A DNA stretch of 64,000 bases from Oscillospiraceae bacterium. Lineage in GTDB: Bacteria > Bacillota > Clostridia > Oscillospirales > Oscillospiraceae. The notes under the pieces are model-generated. The model had not been told where the DNA came from. It searched no databases and saw nothing but the letters and a program-made list of their open reading frames with translations. The DNA lies in contig JAFTFT010000023.1 of NCBI GenBank assembly GCA_017458335.1, positions 17,853 to 81,852 on the forward strand, given 5' to 3'. This document shows, piece after piece, positions 25,404 through 34,769 of the stretch (position 1 is its first letter; each line of letters opens with the position of its first letter). Made by a program: the position numbers and the translations under genes.

Positions 25404-27902
25404 ATGAAACCTGTAACCCGCAGAGATTTCCTCAAGGGCCTGGCCGCCGGCGCGGTCAGCGTCGGAGCCTTCGGTCTGGCCGGTACCGCGAATACCGCCG
25501 CCTTTGCCGACGACGCTTCCGCCGTCCTGTATCAGCCCGGCACCTACTCAAGCACCCAGGCAACCGAATTTGCCAAAGTGGAAGTATCCTGCACCTTCTC
25601 CGAGAAGGAGCTCACCGATGTGAGCTACAAGCTGCTGGAAACCTCGACCGACGACTACTTTGCCAAGATGGACGGCGCCGTACAGGCATACTGTCAGCGC
25701 ATCCGGGACGCCGGCAGCACCGCCGGCGTGGACGGCATCTCCGGAGCCAGTCTATGTACCGCTGCCATTCGGGACGGCGTCAACGCCTGCCGTGCCCAGG
25801 CCCTCGGGGTAGTGCTTCCCACCGCTCCGGCCGGAGGCGCGAAGGTCATCAATCCCCAGAGCACCGATTTCCATTCCAATTCCAGCCCGGATCTCTCCAA
25901 GACGGCGCTCTTCTCCGACTGGCAGCTCGGCGGCCGCACCTTCAACCACCGCATGGTAAAGTCCGCCGCCTTCCAGCTGGCCTTCCTCCGTCATAACCCG
26001 GATGAATACATCAACTATTACAAGCGCATGGCCGACGGCGGTGTCCAGATGATCTGGATCGAAGACTTCGCCGACATCTGGGAAGTCACCAGCGGCGGCC
26101 CGTTCAAGGCACCTCTGGACGCCTATGACGTCAAGGGCCTTGTCGACACCCTCCATGCCGCTGGCTGCACCATCGGGTATCAGTTTGACACCATGGGCGC
26201 TCCCATCGGCCCGCTGGATTTCACGGAGCCCTTCCTCGGCAACTATGACACCGACACCATCAAGCAGTGGGTTCAGGACATCATCGGCATCGGCAAGACC
26301 CTTCAGGACTATGGCTTTGACGCCTTCGAGCTGAACTTTGCCGCCAACAACCTCGGCCAGTCCTTCTTCTCCCGCGCCCGCAACAACCGAACCGATGAAT
26401 ATGGTCCCCAGACACTGGACAGCCGCTGCAAGTTTGCCACCGAGGTTGTGACCGGTCTGAAAGAAGCCTGCGGCAAGGACTTTATTGTTCAGGTTCTCAT
26501 CAACGGCGTGGAAGAGAACGACAAGGATCTGGGCAACAACGACGATTACAACACCATCGAAGAAACCATCGCCATCGCAAAGAAGATGGAAGAGGCCGGC
26601 GCGGACAGCCTGCATGTCCGGATCGGACCCTGCGGCCAGCATATCGCCCAGTTCGCCGGTGATCTCTACTTCGCCTGCCGCGGCTTTGAGGGCTTCAACG
26701 GCTATGGAAAGCGCCTCGACTTTGACCGGCACTTCCAGGGTCTGGTCCGCGGGAACAACTCCGGCGTCGGTCTGAACCTCGACATCGCCGCGAAGGTCAA
26801 GGCCGCTGTCAGCATCCCCGTCGGCTGCGCCACCTATAACGATCCCGCACAGGCCCCCGACCTGTTTAATGCCGCCATCGAAGAGGGCAAGGTCGACTTC
26901 CTGGTAATGAACCGTCCGTTCTGCGTGGATCCGGACTATGTCAACAAGATGCGTGAGAACCGTCTTGACGAGATCGCGCCCTGCACCCGCTGCCTGCACT
27001 GCTTCTATGACACGCCGGCAGACGGCTGCAACCTGGAGCACTGCCGGGTGAACGCAGCCAACTTCCGCGCCTACAGCGAAGTGATGCCGGAAGGCTTTGA
27101 TCCCCTGCCAGCGGAGACGAAGGAAAAAGTCATGGTTATCGGCGCCGGCCCTGCCGGTCTGGAAGCCGCCAGAATCGCCGCACAACGCGGTCATGATGTC
27201 ACGCTCTATGACAAGGCGGACAGTGTCGGCGGTCTGCTCGGCTTTGCCGAAGCGGTCAAAGGCCCCCACGAGAATCTCGGCCGTCTGCGCAGTTATCTGG
27301 CGCGTCAGGTGGAGCTCGCCGGGGTGAAGGTCGTCCTCAACACCGAAGTGGACAAGGCTCTGATCGAAAGCGAGGCTCCCGACGCCGTGATTCTGGCGGT
27401 CGGCGGGCAGCGCGACACTCTTGGCTTTGCCTCCACGGGCGCCACGAAAGTGATCTCCGTCGATGATGTTCTCGGCGGCGGAATCGGGGAAAACGTCGTG
27501 ATCCTCGGCAGCAATGCCCAGGCCGTCGACACCGCGATCTATCTGCTGAGTCTCGGCAAACAGGTCACCATCGTCACACCTTCTGCCAAGGAAGACTTTG
27601 AGAAGGGCCACTCCGTCAACATGAAGGAATTTGTCCAGCCCACTTTCTTTGCCAACGGCGGACGCCTCTTCCCGAACGCGACCGTGACCGGCGTCGGCGA
27701 CGGATTCGTATCCTTCACCGCGGAGTCCGGTCTCCCGTATGAATATGCCTGCGACACGGTCATTGAGGCCCTCGACATGCTGCCGAACACCGCCCTCATC
27801 GACGGGCTCGATGTGGAGGCCATTGCCGTTGGCGACTGCAGCATGCCGCTCAACATCGCAAACGCCATCGCCACCGGCAACGTCGCCGCCCGCAGTCTCT
27901 GA
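25404..27902 (+). CDS. Tat-exported FMN-bind/OYE/Fe-S flavoprotein
   Basis: An 832-residue multi-cofactor protein: Tat signal with TRRDFLK at 5-11, then an FMN-binding domain (~45-130, opening YQPGTYSSTQATEF and carrying DGISGAS, a flavinylation-type motif with Ser where Thr is usual), an OYE TIM barrel, Fe-S cluster cysteines (CTRCLHC then HCRVNA), and an FAD/NAD(P) module (KVMVIGAGPAGLEAARIAA). In known exported FMN-bind proteins ApbE attaches FMN covalently to this motif, giving an electron relay. The upstream in-frame ATG at 25221 would place 61 extra residues ahead of the twin arginines; 25404 has AAGGAG 7 bases upstream. It is followed by a paralogue at 28017 in an operon. Electron donor and acceptor are unknown; no apbE is in the window. 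Confidence 0.9.
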   Translation: MKPVTRRDFLKGLAAGAVSVGAFGLAGTANTAAFADDASAVLYQPGTYSSTQATEFAKVEVSCTFSEKELTDVSYKLLETSTDDYFAKMDGAVQAYCQRIRDAGSTAGVDGISGASLCTAAIRDGVNACRAQALGVVLPTAPAGGAKVINPQSTDFHSNSSPDLSKTALFSDWQLGGRTFNHRMVKSAAFQLAFLRHNPDEYINYYKRMADGGVQMIWIEDFADIWEVTSGGPFKAPLDAYDVKGLVDTLHAAGCTIGYQFDTMGAPIGPLDFTEPFLGNYDTDTIKQWVQDIIGIGKTLQDYGFDAFELNFAANNLGQSFFSRARNNRTDEYGPQTLDSRCKFATEVVTGLKEACGKDFIVQVLINGVEENDKDLGNNDDYNTIEETIAIAKKMEEAGADSLHVRIGPCGQHIAQFAGDLYFACRGFEGFNGYGKRLDFDRHFQGLVRGNNSGVGLNLDIAAKVKAAVSIPVGCATYNDPAQAPDLFNAAIEEGKVDFLVMNRPFCVDPDYVNKMRENRLDEIAPCTRCLHCFYDTPADGCNLEHCRVNAANFRAYSEVMPEGFDPLPAETKEKVMVIGAGPAGLEAARIAAQRGHDVTLYDKADSVGGLLGFAEAVKGPHENLGRLRSYLARQVELAGVKVVLNTEVDKALIESEAPDAVILAVGGQRDTLGFASTGATKVISVDDVLGGGIGENVVILGSNAQAVDTAIYLLSLGKQVTIVTPSAKEDFEKGHSVNMKEFVQPTFFANGGRLFPNATVTGVGDGFVSFTAESGLPYEYACDTVIEALDMLPNTALIDGLDVEAIAVGDCSMPLNIANAIATGNVAARSL

Positions 27903-27944
27903 GCGGGCCGCTCAAAGGGCGGTTTGATCTCAAGAGCCATCCGA

Positions 27945-27978
27945 AGCGGCAGGTTCCCCGCGTAAAGAACCTGCCGCT
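27945..27978 (+). other. Intercistronic hairpin between the OYE genes
   Basis: Perfect 12-base stem AGCGGCAGGTTC (27945-27956) with GAACCTGCCGCT (27967-27978) and a 10-base loop. No T-tract follows, so it is probably an mRNA processing or stability element, not a full terminator. Confidence 0.6.
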
Positions 27979-28016
27979 CCATGGACAATAATATTTGATT
28001 TCAGGAGGATAACAGC

Positions 28017-30263
28017 ATGGCAACAACTCTGTCCAGACGCAACTTTCTGAAAGGCGTCGCCGCCGGTGCGGCAAGCATCGCCGCCATGGGCGTCGTCGGC
28101 TCCGCTCCCAAGGCCTCGGCCGAAGCTGCCGAAAGTGCCCAGATCCCGTTCGCCTCTCCTCAGCAGGCCGCAACCACGCTGCTCAACCCGCAGAAGTGCG
28201 AGATCTTCCGCTGGGACGATGCCCCCGACATGGCTTCCAGCATTCTCTTCAAGCCCTGGCAGTTCGGCGGTCTGACCATCGAAAACCGTCTCGTCAAATC
28301 CGCTGCCGGTTCCGCTTACCTCCCCACCGAGACCAAGGAGAACATCATCGCCGAGTACTCCAACTGGGCCCGCGGCGGTGTGAAACTGGTCTGGATCGAA
28401 GACTTCATTAACCTCTATCCCGCCTTCCCCGCACATTACAAGGTCTATGACCGTGAAACCGGATACCTGTCCGAGCTCACCGAAGCCATTCATGCCGAGG
28501 GCAGCTACTGCGGCTATCAGCTCTCTCTCATGGGCGCGTCCTTCTCCGGCTTTGACGCCTCCACTGCCGCGGAGTTCGAGTGCGCCAGAGCCGACCAGAT
28601 GAACCTTGACGAGGTCAAGCTTCTGGAGGAGTCCTTCATCGACGCTGCGAAGTACCTCAAGAGCCAGGGCGTCGACTGTGTGGAGATCAATGCCGCCGGC
28701 AACAACATCGGTCAGGCCTTTCTTTCCCGCAACCGCAACGCCCGTACCGACGAGTACGGTCCCCAGTCCTTTGAAAACCGCACCCGCTTCCTCTGCGAGA
28801 TCATCCAGGGGATCAAGAAGGAATGCGGAGAGGACTTCCCTGTTCAGATTCTGATCAATGCCGTTGAGGAAAACGATAAGGAAATCGGCCAGAACAACAA
28901 GCTGACCACGGTGGAAGAGAACTGTCAGATCGCCAAGATGCTGGAAGCGGCCGGTGCCGATTCGCTGCACCTGCGCTGCGGTCCATTCGGCCAGCACGTC
29001 GCGGAATTTGCCCAGGATCTGTACTTCACCGGTTTCGGCATCGCCGGTACCACCGGCTTCGGCACCCAGTTTGATTTCAGCCATCATTTCCAAGGTAAGC
29101 TGATCAGCGAGAACTCCGGTGCCGGTATCCTGCTCAATGTCGTGAACGAAATCAAATCCGCCGTCAGCATCCCCTGCGGCTGCGTGGGCTTTATCGCGCC
29201 GGACCGCGCCCCCAAGTATTTCGTGGATGCACTGGAGCAGGGCAAGGCGGACTTCTTCCTGATGACCCGTCCTCTGATTGCAGACCCCGGCTATGTCAAC
29301 AAACTGAAGGAAAACCGCTTCGACGAAATCCGTCCCTGTAACCGCTGCATGCACTGTCACTTCGATTTTGACGAACAGGGCAACTTCTATGAGCACTGCC
29401 GTGTGAATGCGGCACATATGCGCGCCTATCACGGCGACGTGATGCCCGAAGGCTTTGAGCCCGCTCCGGCTGAGACGCAGAAGAAGGTCCTCGTCATCGG
29501 CGGCGGCCCCGCCGGTATGGAAGCGGCTGCCGTGGCTGCCAAACGCGGTCATCAGGTCACCCTGGTGGAGAAGAACGGCTATCTGGGTGGGCTGCTGCTC
29601 TTTGCCAACGCCATCAAGGGTCCCCACGAGAACCTCGCCAATCTGAACACCTATCTGAAGAAGCAGCTGGAGCTCAACGGCGTCGAGATCGTCACCGGCC
29701 AGACTGCCGACGCGGACTATGTGAAGTCCGCCGCGCCGGATGTCGTCATTCTGGCTGCCGGCGGTGTCCGCGACACCCTGGGACTCACCGCAACGGCCGG
29801 CACCGCCGTCGTCCCCATTGAGGACGTGATCCGCGGCGTGGAGGGCACCGAGATGGTCGTGGTCGGCGGCAACGCACAGGCTGTGGACATCACGCTTTAC
29901 CTGCAGGCGCAGGGCAAGCACGTGACCATTCTCTCTCCCGAACCAGCCGAACTGCTCGGAAAGGGTCAGTCCAGCTGGGTCCGGACCTTTACCAATCCCA
30001 TGATCTACGCCCGCGGCACCCGCGTCTGGCAGAACTCCAAAGTCGTTTCCGTTGGCGACGGTGAGATCACCTTCAGCTGCGAGACAGGCGTCGACATGAC
30101 CATCAAGTGTGATGCCGTCATCGAGGCCATGGACATGCTGCCCAACACCGGTCTGCTTGACGAGCTTGACGGGATCGAGGTCTATGCGGTCGGTGACTGC
30201 GCCAAGCCTTTCAACATTGCAGAGGCCATCGGCGCCGGCAACATGACGGCAAGAAAAATCTGA
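28017..30263 (+). CDS. Tat-exported OYE-type flavin/Fe-S oxidoreductase
   Basis: A 748-residue paralogue of the enzymes at 11808-14027 and 25404-27902. Tat signal SRRNFLK at residues 6-12, OYE barrel from ~80 (the WQFGGLTIENRLVKSAAGS block), Fe-S cysteines (CNRCMHCHFD and HCRVNA), and an FAD/NAD(P) module (KKVLVIGGGPAGMEAAAVAA). It lacks the FMN-bind domain of its operon partner, which suggests the partner could pass electrons to it; that is inference. The ATG has AGGAGG upstream. A strong terminator follows. No active-site residue looks lost. Probably reduces an unsaturated small molecule at the cell surface; substrate unknown. Confidence 0.9.
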   Translation: MATTLSRRNFLKGVAAGAASIAAMGVVGSAPKASAEAAESAQIPFASPQQAATTLLNPQKCEIFRWDDAPDMASSILFKPWQFGGLTIENRLVKSAAGSAYLPTETKENIIAEYSNWARGGVKLVWIEDFINLYPAFPAHYKVYDRETGYLSELTEAIHAEGSYCGYQLSLMGASFSGFDASTAAEFECARADQMNLDEVKLLEESFIDAAKYLKSQGVDCVEINAAGNNIGQAFLSRNRNARTDEYGPQSFENRTRFLCEIIQGIKKECGEDFPVQILINAVEENDKEIGQNNKLTTVEENCQIAKMLEAAGADSLHLRCGPFGQHVAEFAQDLYFTGFGIAGTTGFGTQFDFSHHFQGKLISENSGAGILLNVVNEIKSAVSIPCGCVGFIAPDRAPKYFVDALEQGKADFFLMTRPLIADPGYVNKLKENRFDEIRPCNRCMHCHFDFDEQGNFYEHCRVNAAHMRAYHGDVMPEGFEPAPAETQKKVLVIGGGPAGMEAAAVAAKRGHQVTLVEKNGYLGGLLLFANAIKGPHENLANLNTYLKKQLELNGVEIVTGQTADADYVKSAAPDVVILAAGGVRDTLGLTATAGTAVVPIEDVIRGVEGTEMVVVGGNAQAVDITLYLQAQGKHVTILSPEPAELLGKGQSSWVRTFTNPMIYARGTRVWQNSKVVSVGDGEITFSCETGVDMTIKCDAVIEAMDMLPNTGLLDELDGIEVYAVGDCAKPFNIAEAIGAGNMTARKI

Positions 30264-30283
30264 TCCTGGCTTCCCGGTATATG

Positions 30284-30315
30284 AAGGGGCTGCAGCAATC
30301 GCTGCAGCCCCTTTT
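30284..30315 (+). terminator. Terminator of the OYE pair operon
   Basis: Stem AAGGGGCTGCAGC pairs with GCTGCAGCCCCTT across an AATC loop, ending in TTTT. Confidence 0.9.
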
Positions 30316-30387
30316 GGATTATTTCACTTCATGTATGTTCATGCCATGTCGGCTGTCACCGCAACAGTCTTTCCTTATGATTCTCTC

Positions 30388-31224
30388 TCAGCCTTTCACT
30401 GAGCCAGCGGTCATACCCTTAACCAGTGATTTCTGCGCAATGAAGATAAACAGGGCTGTCGGGATGGTGGAAAGTGTTATCGCCGCGGCCATGTTGCCCC
30501 ACTCCACTGCATAACTGGTGATAAAGAAAGATGTTCCGACGGTTGCCGTGATTGATTTTTTGAAAGCCAGTATTCCACTGAAGAGATACTCATTCCAGCT
30601 GGTGATGAATCCCAGAATGGCGGTAGAGCCGATCCCCGGGAGCAGCACCGGAATCAGAACACGGCTCAAAATCTGAAGCGTGTTTGCCCCGTCGATGGCA
30701 GCGGCTTCTTCGATTTCCAGCGGCAGATCCTGGATATAACCGATGAACAGCAGCAACGAGGTCGGGGTGATAAAAAGCGTATGCATAAAGATAATTGCTA
30801 TCTTCGTGTCCAATAGTTTGAATCTGTTGAAAATCAGAAAAACAGGAATCGCAAATGCCAGCGCAGGTGCCAGGCGCAGAAGCATGGTCGACCCGAGGAT
30901 CAGGTCCCCAAGGCCGTGATAGCGTACAATAGAATACGCTGCCGGAATCGTCAGAGCAATCGCAATGGCCGAAGAAATCACCGCAATCACAAATGAATTC
31001 CAAAGATACAGGCGGAAATCAAAGCTTCCCTTTCCGAGCACATTGCGGAAATTATCCAAGGTCGGTTTAAATATCCATTTTGGCGGACTGGAAGAGATGG
31101 TGAACGGACTTTTGAAAGCGGTCAGGAGATTGGTAATCAGGCCGATATCCAGGACGAGAATGAGAATAATGACGGCAACAACAGTAAGGATCGTGCCAAG
31201 GCGTTTTTTCTGTTTTCTGCTCAT
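30388..31224 (-). CDS. Carbohydrate ABC transporter permease, MalG type
   Basis: A 278-residue permease with about six membrane segments and the EAA coupling loop EEAAAIDGANTLQILSRV near residue 170, as in MalG/UgpE. It is the last gene of the importer operon and begins one base after the MalF-type stop. It would pair with the MalF-type subunit to import an oligosaccharide or a related polar solute. No ATPase is in the operon; such systems often share one MsmK/UgpC-type ATPase encoded elsewhere. Confidence 0.93.
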   Translation of the reverse strand: MSRKQKKRLGTILTVVAVIILILVLDIGLITNLLTAFKSPFTISSSPPKWIFKPTLDNFRNVLGKGSFDFRLYLWNSFVIAVISSAIAIALTIPAAYSIVRYHGLGDLILGSTMLLRLAPALAFAIPVFLIFNRFKLLDTKIAIIFMHTLFITPTSLLLFIGYIQDLPLEIEEAAAIDGANTLQILSRVLIPVLLPGIGSTAILGFITSWNEYLFSGILAFKKSITATVGTSFFITSYAVEWGNMAAAITLSTIPTALFIFIAQKSLVKGMTAGSVKG

Positions 31225-31225
31225 C

Positions 31226-32095
31226 TTACTTATCCCCTTTTGTATTTCGTCTTACCAGATAGAGAGACGGAACCAGCAGAATCAGCGCCAGAGCGAAGGA
31301 CGCCGCACAGGCCATGCCATAATCCGAGCGCTGGAAAGCCCTGCGATAGATGAAAATAGAGACGGATTGTGTAAATGTTCCCGGGCCGCCGGCGGTCATT
31401 GCAAAGATCAGTTCGAAGATCAGGAAAGACTGCAGCAGTTTTTCCAGAAACGTAATGCCGAAAATGGAAGAGATCGTCGGGATTGTTACATGGATCAACT
31501 TCTGAAAAGCATTCGCGCCATCCATGGTTGCCGCTTCCAGCAATTCCTGCGGAACACCCTGCATGGCGGAATACATATTGATAAACACAAACGGCATACG
31601 GTTTATTGTATCCGCTCCTATAATTGTCGGATTCACCCATGCCATTCCCAGCAGCGCTGTCGTTCCGGTCAGTCCCGAAAGCAGATATGCGATCGGGCCT
31701 ACAGACTCGTTGAAAAGCAGGCGAAACATGGTGCCCATCAGGAATGGGGCAACCACCATCGGCATGAGAATCAGCGTTGTAGCCAGTCCTTTACCGGGAA
31801 AACTGCGCTGAAACAGCCAGGCGATTAAAATTCCGAGGACCATCTGGATCAGGGTGCATATGACCGCAAACTTCAGGCTCCACAATAATGACTGACCAAA
31901 TTCGGAATTGCTGAAGAGTTTGACATAGTTTTGCAGCCCGATAAAAGTCGGATTGTCAATATTGTTAATCCGGGCATTAAACAGGCTCAAGCGAAGCCCG
32001 TAAAGAATCGGATAAAGCGCAAATGCCACAAGCCAGATCGTCAGCGGCAGGAGAAGCAGTATACCGACTATTTTTTTCTTTTTCATAGAATTCAC
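31226..32095 (-). CDS. Carbohydrate ABC transporter permease, MalF type
   Basis: A 289-residue permease with six to seven membrane segments and the EAA loop LEAATMDGANAFQKLIHV near residue 190. It starts 71 bases after the binding-protein stop, with a stem-loop in between. N-terminal ILLLLPLTIWLVAFALYPILY is typical of UgpA/MalF. It forms the membrane channel with the MalG-type subunit. Substrate is not predictable from the sequence. Confidence 0.93.
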   Translation of the reverse strand: MNSMKKKKIVGILLLLPLTIWLVAFALYPILYGLRLSLFNARINNIDNPTFIGLQNYVKLFSNSEFGQSLLWSLKFAVICTLIQMVLGILIAWLFQRSFPGKGLATTLILMPMVVAPFLMGTMFRLLFNESVGPIAYLLSGLTGTTALLGMAWVNPTIIGADTINRMPFVFINMYSAMQGVPQELLEAATMDGANAFQKLIHVTIPTISSIFGITFLEKLLQSFLIFELIFAMTAGGPGTFTQSVSIFIYRRAFQRSDYGMACAASFALALILLVPSLYLVRRNTKGDK

Positions 32096-32116
32096 AAAAC
32101 CTTTGGTCTTTTAAAT

Positions 32117-32150
32117 AGAATAGGACGGAACTGTTGCTCCGTCCTATTCT
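32117..32150 (-). terminator. Intercistronic hairpin after the binding-protein gene
   Basis: Stem AGAATAGGACGGA (32117-32129) with TCCGTCCTATTCT (32138-32150), between the binding-protein gene and its permeases. Placed to allow more binding protein than permease, as in other ABC operons. A short ATTT follows. Confidence 0.7.
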
Positions 32151-32166
32151 GAAAATGAATCAAGTC

Positions 32167-33516
32167 TTACTGCCAGTAAGACATTTCTTCGGTGGCTTCC
32201 GCCTGCAACTGGGACAGAGCAGTATCAAAATCGATCACGCCATTCCAGGCATCCGCAAGCAGACCGCAGGCCATATCCTCGATAATGCCTGCTGTTGGCG
32301 GCAGGTTCTTGCCGCAGTCGTTCAGCACATCAACCATGTAGCCATAGACCGGGAACTGGTCGGACATTTCTTCCAGGACAGCCTTGGACGGGGCAATGCC
32401 GCCGGCCTCGGCGTAAAGCTTCGCAGCTTCATCGGTGTACAGCCAGGCAGCCCAGCGGGCAGCTTCTTCCTTATGCTCGGAATACTTGCTGATGCCGACA
32501 CCCAGGGTGTGGTTATAGGCGAAGTGGCCTTCCGGGCCGGCAGGAGGCGCACAGACCTTAATCTTGCCGTGAACCGGAGAATCTTCCGCATCAATGGTAG
32601 CATAACCTGCATTCCAGTGGACGGTCATGGCGCACTGTCCTGCGATCATCGCTTCATTGTCCTCAGCAAATTCACCATTCACAGAGGATTCCGGAGTCAG
32701 ACCCTTTTCAAAAGAGGTCTTCCAGACTGCCAGTGCCTGACGGGCTGCATCGTTATCGAAAGCAACATTGCCGTCAGCATCGAACCAGTCGCCGCCGAAG
32801 GACCAGTAGCAGTTGGTCCACAGGAAAGCGGTCGGGCCCATGACCTTACCATGAGTGAAGTTGCCGTATTCCGTCGGAGAATCCGGATTGTAGGCCTTGG
32901 TAAAGAAGAAGGACGCGGCAAGATAATCATCCCAGGTCCAGTCCGCAGGATCTTTCGGTTCGAGTTCTTTTCCGAGTTGTTCCATGGCGATCTTCTTGTA
33001 AGTGGCCTGCCACTCCTCATTGCTCAGCAGTTCATCAATCAGGTCGCTGCGATAGTACAGGAAATGGTTGGACAGATCCATCGGCACACCATAGAGCGTT
33101 CCATCCAGCCAGCGGAAACCGTCAACCGTGGCAGGAATGCGGCCTTCCGTGTCAGCCCCGTAAATATTGATTTCCGGGTTGTCCAGATACGGCTGCAGCG
33201 GTTCCATATGCATCCAGTATTTTCCGAGCCAGCGGGAAGCCGTGAAGAAGAGGTCCACATCCGAGGACTTCGCCGCCATCAGGGCTTCTTCCTTCAGCAT
33301 GATATTGTCACGGCCGAACAGTTCCTGTTCCACATAGAAGCCGGCTTCCTCAGCCTTGTTTTCATTCCAGTAGTTCAGAACGACGTCCATTGCATCAGAT
33401 TCCGGGCCGGGCCAGTAGACCATACGGACGGTATACATATCGTCCGCGGCAAAGGCTGACGGGGCGATGCAGAGCATCATGGCTACGATAATGAGTGCTA
33501 CTAGTACTTTTTTCAT
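32167..33516 (-). CDS. Extracellular solute-binding protein, family 1 type
   Basis: A 449-residue binding protein: a Sec signal with AFA-AD cleavage near residue 23, and mature sequence with the family-1 solute-binding fold (mid-protein WTWDDYLAASFFFTK; ADGNVAFDNDAARQALAVWK; ANAG-type hinge strand CAMTVHWNAGYA). It should capture a sugar or related solute for the two permeases downstream. There is no lipobox: the single cysteine in the signal peptide is preceded by MML, so it would be released rather than membrane-anchored, which is unusual for a Gram-positive importer. The ATG has GAGGAGG upstream, with promoter 33659-33686. Confidence 0.9.
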   Translation of the reverse strand: MKKVLVALIIVAMMLCIAPSAFAADDMYTVRMVYWPGPESDAMDVVLNYWNENKAEEAGFYVEQELFGRDNIMLKEEALMAAKSSDVDLFFTASRWLGKYWMHMEPLQPYLDNPEINIYGADTEGRIPATVDGFRWLDGTLYGVPMDLSNHFLYYRSDLIDELLSNEEWQATYKKIAMEQLGKELEPKDPADWTWDDYLAASFFFTKAYNPDSPTEYGNFTHGKVMGPTAFLWTNCYWSFGGDWFDADGNVAFDNDAARQALAVWKTSFEKGLTPESSVNGEFAEDNEAMIAGQCAMTVHWNAGYATIDAEDSPVHGKIKVCAPPAGPEGHFAYNHTLGVGISKYSEHKEEAARWAAWLYTDEAAKLYAEAGGIAPSKAVLEEMSDQFPVYGYMVDVLNDCGKNLPPTAGIIEDMACGLLADAWNGVIDFDTALSQLQAEATEEMSYWQ

Positions 33517-33953
33517 TTTTACCTCCTCTATTTTCCCGATCTGATCATTGACCGGGCATTCTGTGAAATGATTGAATGGTGGACTTTTCTTTCAATTTTA
33601 ACTCATTCAGGTTCCCCCTTTTGTCGAGGATAAAGATTTCGTTTAAAGAACTGAAGCAATTATACCATCTTTGTGCGAATTGTCAATATGATCTCATTAT
33701 TTCGCGGATTAATTAAAGCCGCATTAGCTATTATTCACAATTTCTGAACTGAGTTTCTAATGAACTCATCATCTTGCACAGAAATTACATCCTCTTCTTT
33801 CAGGCTTTTTCAACGATCAAAAAGGAGTTGCTGCCTGCCGCCTGTCTTCGAACCCCGAAAATCTGAGTTCCTATTTTCACGGCACATCGAATCCATTGAC
33901 TCTCTTTCCTCAGGCAGTCCCCTTCGCAGTCAATGAAGATTCTGATTCTTTCC
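33517..33953. other. Divergent intergenic region with no gene
   Basis: About 440 bases, AT-rich at 33600-33760, that hold the leftward importer promoter (33659-33686). A minus-strand frame at 33800-34051 (83 codons) has no ribosome site, overlaps the surE start and looks spurious. Beyond the promoters nothing was recognised. Confidence 0.4.
33659..33686 (-). promoter_or_regulatory. Promoter of the sugar importer operon
   Basis: Minus strand: perfect TTGACA (33681-33686), 16-base spacer, perfect TATAAT (33659-33664). It gives a ~135-base leader before the binding-protein ATG; no operator was recognised in it. Confidence 0.8.
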
Positions 33954-33982
33954 TTTACTTTTCCCCGGCTTTTCTTTATACT
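33954..33982 (+). promoter_or_regulatory. Promoter of surE
   Basis: TTTACT (33954-33959), 17-base spacer, TATACT (33977-33982), 31 bases before the ATG. Confidence 0.7.
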
Positions 33983-34013
33983 GGCTTCAGTCTGAAAGAA
34001 TGAGGAATCAATC

Positions 34014-34739
34014 ATGAGTAAGAACATTCTCATCGTCAACGACGACGGCATTCACTCAGAAGGAATTGTCCGCCTTGCACAGGCCGCCTCCCGCTTCGGT
34101 CATGTCTGGGTCGCCGCGCCGGACGAACAGTGCAGCGGCATGAGCCAGAAGATCTCGATCTTCGATCCGATCCTTGTCCGGCCGTATGAGTTTCCTGTCC
34201 CGGTGGAAGCGGCCTGGAGCATCGGCGGAACGCCGGCCGACTGTGTGAAGGTCGCCGTCGGTTATCTGCTGGAGGGGGCTCCGGATCTGGTTCTCTCTGG
34301 CATCAACAACGGCTACAACGCCGGTTTCGACAACGCCTATTCCGGCACCATCGGCGCCGCGGCAGAGGCCCTGATGAAGGAGATCCCGGCGATTGCGTTT
34401 TCCAGAGGGCTGAATGCCGATTTCGAAGTGGCGGAGCACTATCTTCCGCTGCTGCTGGAGGAACTGATGGCCGCTCCGCCGGTACCCTGGGAACTCTGGA
34501 ATGTGAACTTCCCGGCGGTTCCGCTCCGCGACTGCAGGGGTGTTCTCTACGGCCGCAGGCTTGCTCCGGTTCAGCTCTATCAGGAGCTGTATCACCGTGA
34601 AGACCGCCCCGACGGAAGTTTCACCCTTCTGAACACCAGCACGCCCATTGATGCTTCCGCTGCTCCGGAGGACAGCGACATCCATGCCATTCTCAGCGGC
34701 TATGTCTCTGTCGGTCCCATCCGCTGTGCCGTCCTCTGA
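34014..34739 (+). CDS. surE: 5'/3'-nucleotidase SurE
   Basis: A 241-residue cytoplasmic metal-dependent nucleotidase: NDDG at residues 9-12 (metal-binding D10, D11), the early serine block (CSGMSQ), and SGINNGYNAGFD with metal-binding Asn near 95. It dephosphorylates nucleoside 5'- and 3'-monophosphates and short polyphosphates in characterised homologues. GAGG lies 8 bases before the ATG. Single-gene unit between its own promoter and a strong bidirectional terminator. Length is slightly short of many SurE proteins because the C-terminus is compact. Confidence 0.93.
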   Translation: MSKNILIVNDDGIHSEGIVRLAQAASRFGHVWVAAPDEQCSGMSQKISIFDPILVRPYEFPVPVEAAWSIGGTPADCVKVAVGYLLEGAPDLVLSGINNGYNAGFDNAYSGTIGAAAEALMKEIPAIAFSRGLNADFEVAEHYLPLLLEELMAAPPVPWELWNVNFPAVPLRDCRGVLYGRRLAPVQLYQELYHREDRPDGSFTLLNTSTPIDASAAPEDSDIHAILSGYVSVGPIRCAVL

Positions 34740-34769
34740 GCGCAGCTGTACTGCTTCATCGGATCCGTC

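Noticed and set aside
33800-34051. 83-codon minus-strand frame overlapping the surE start
   Set aside because: No ribosome site or recognised motif. It overlaps a promoter and start that are well supported.
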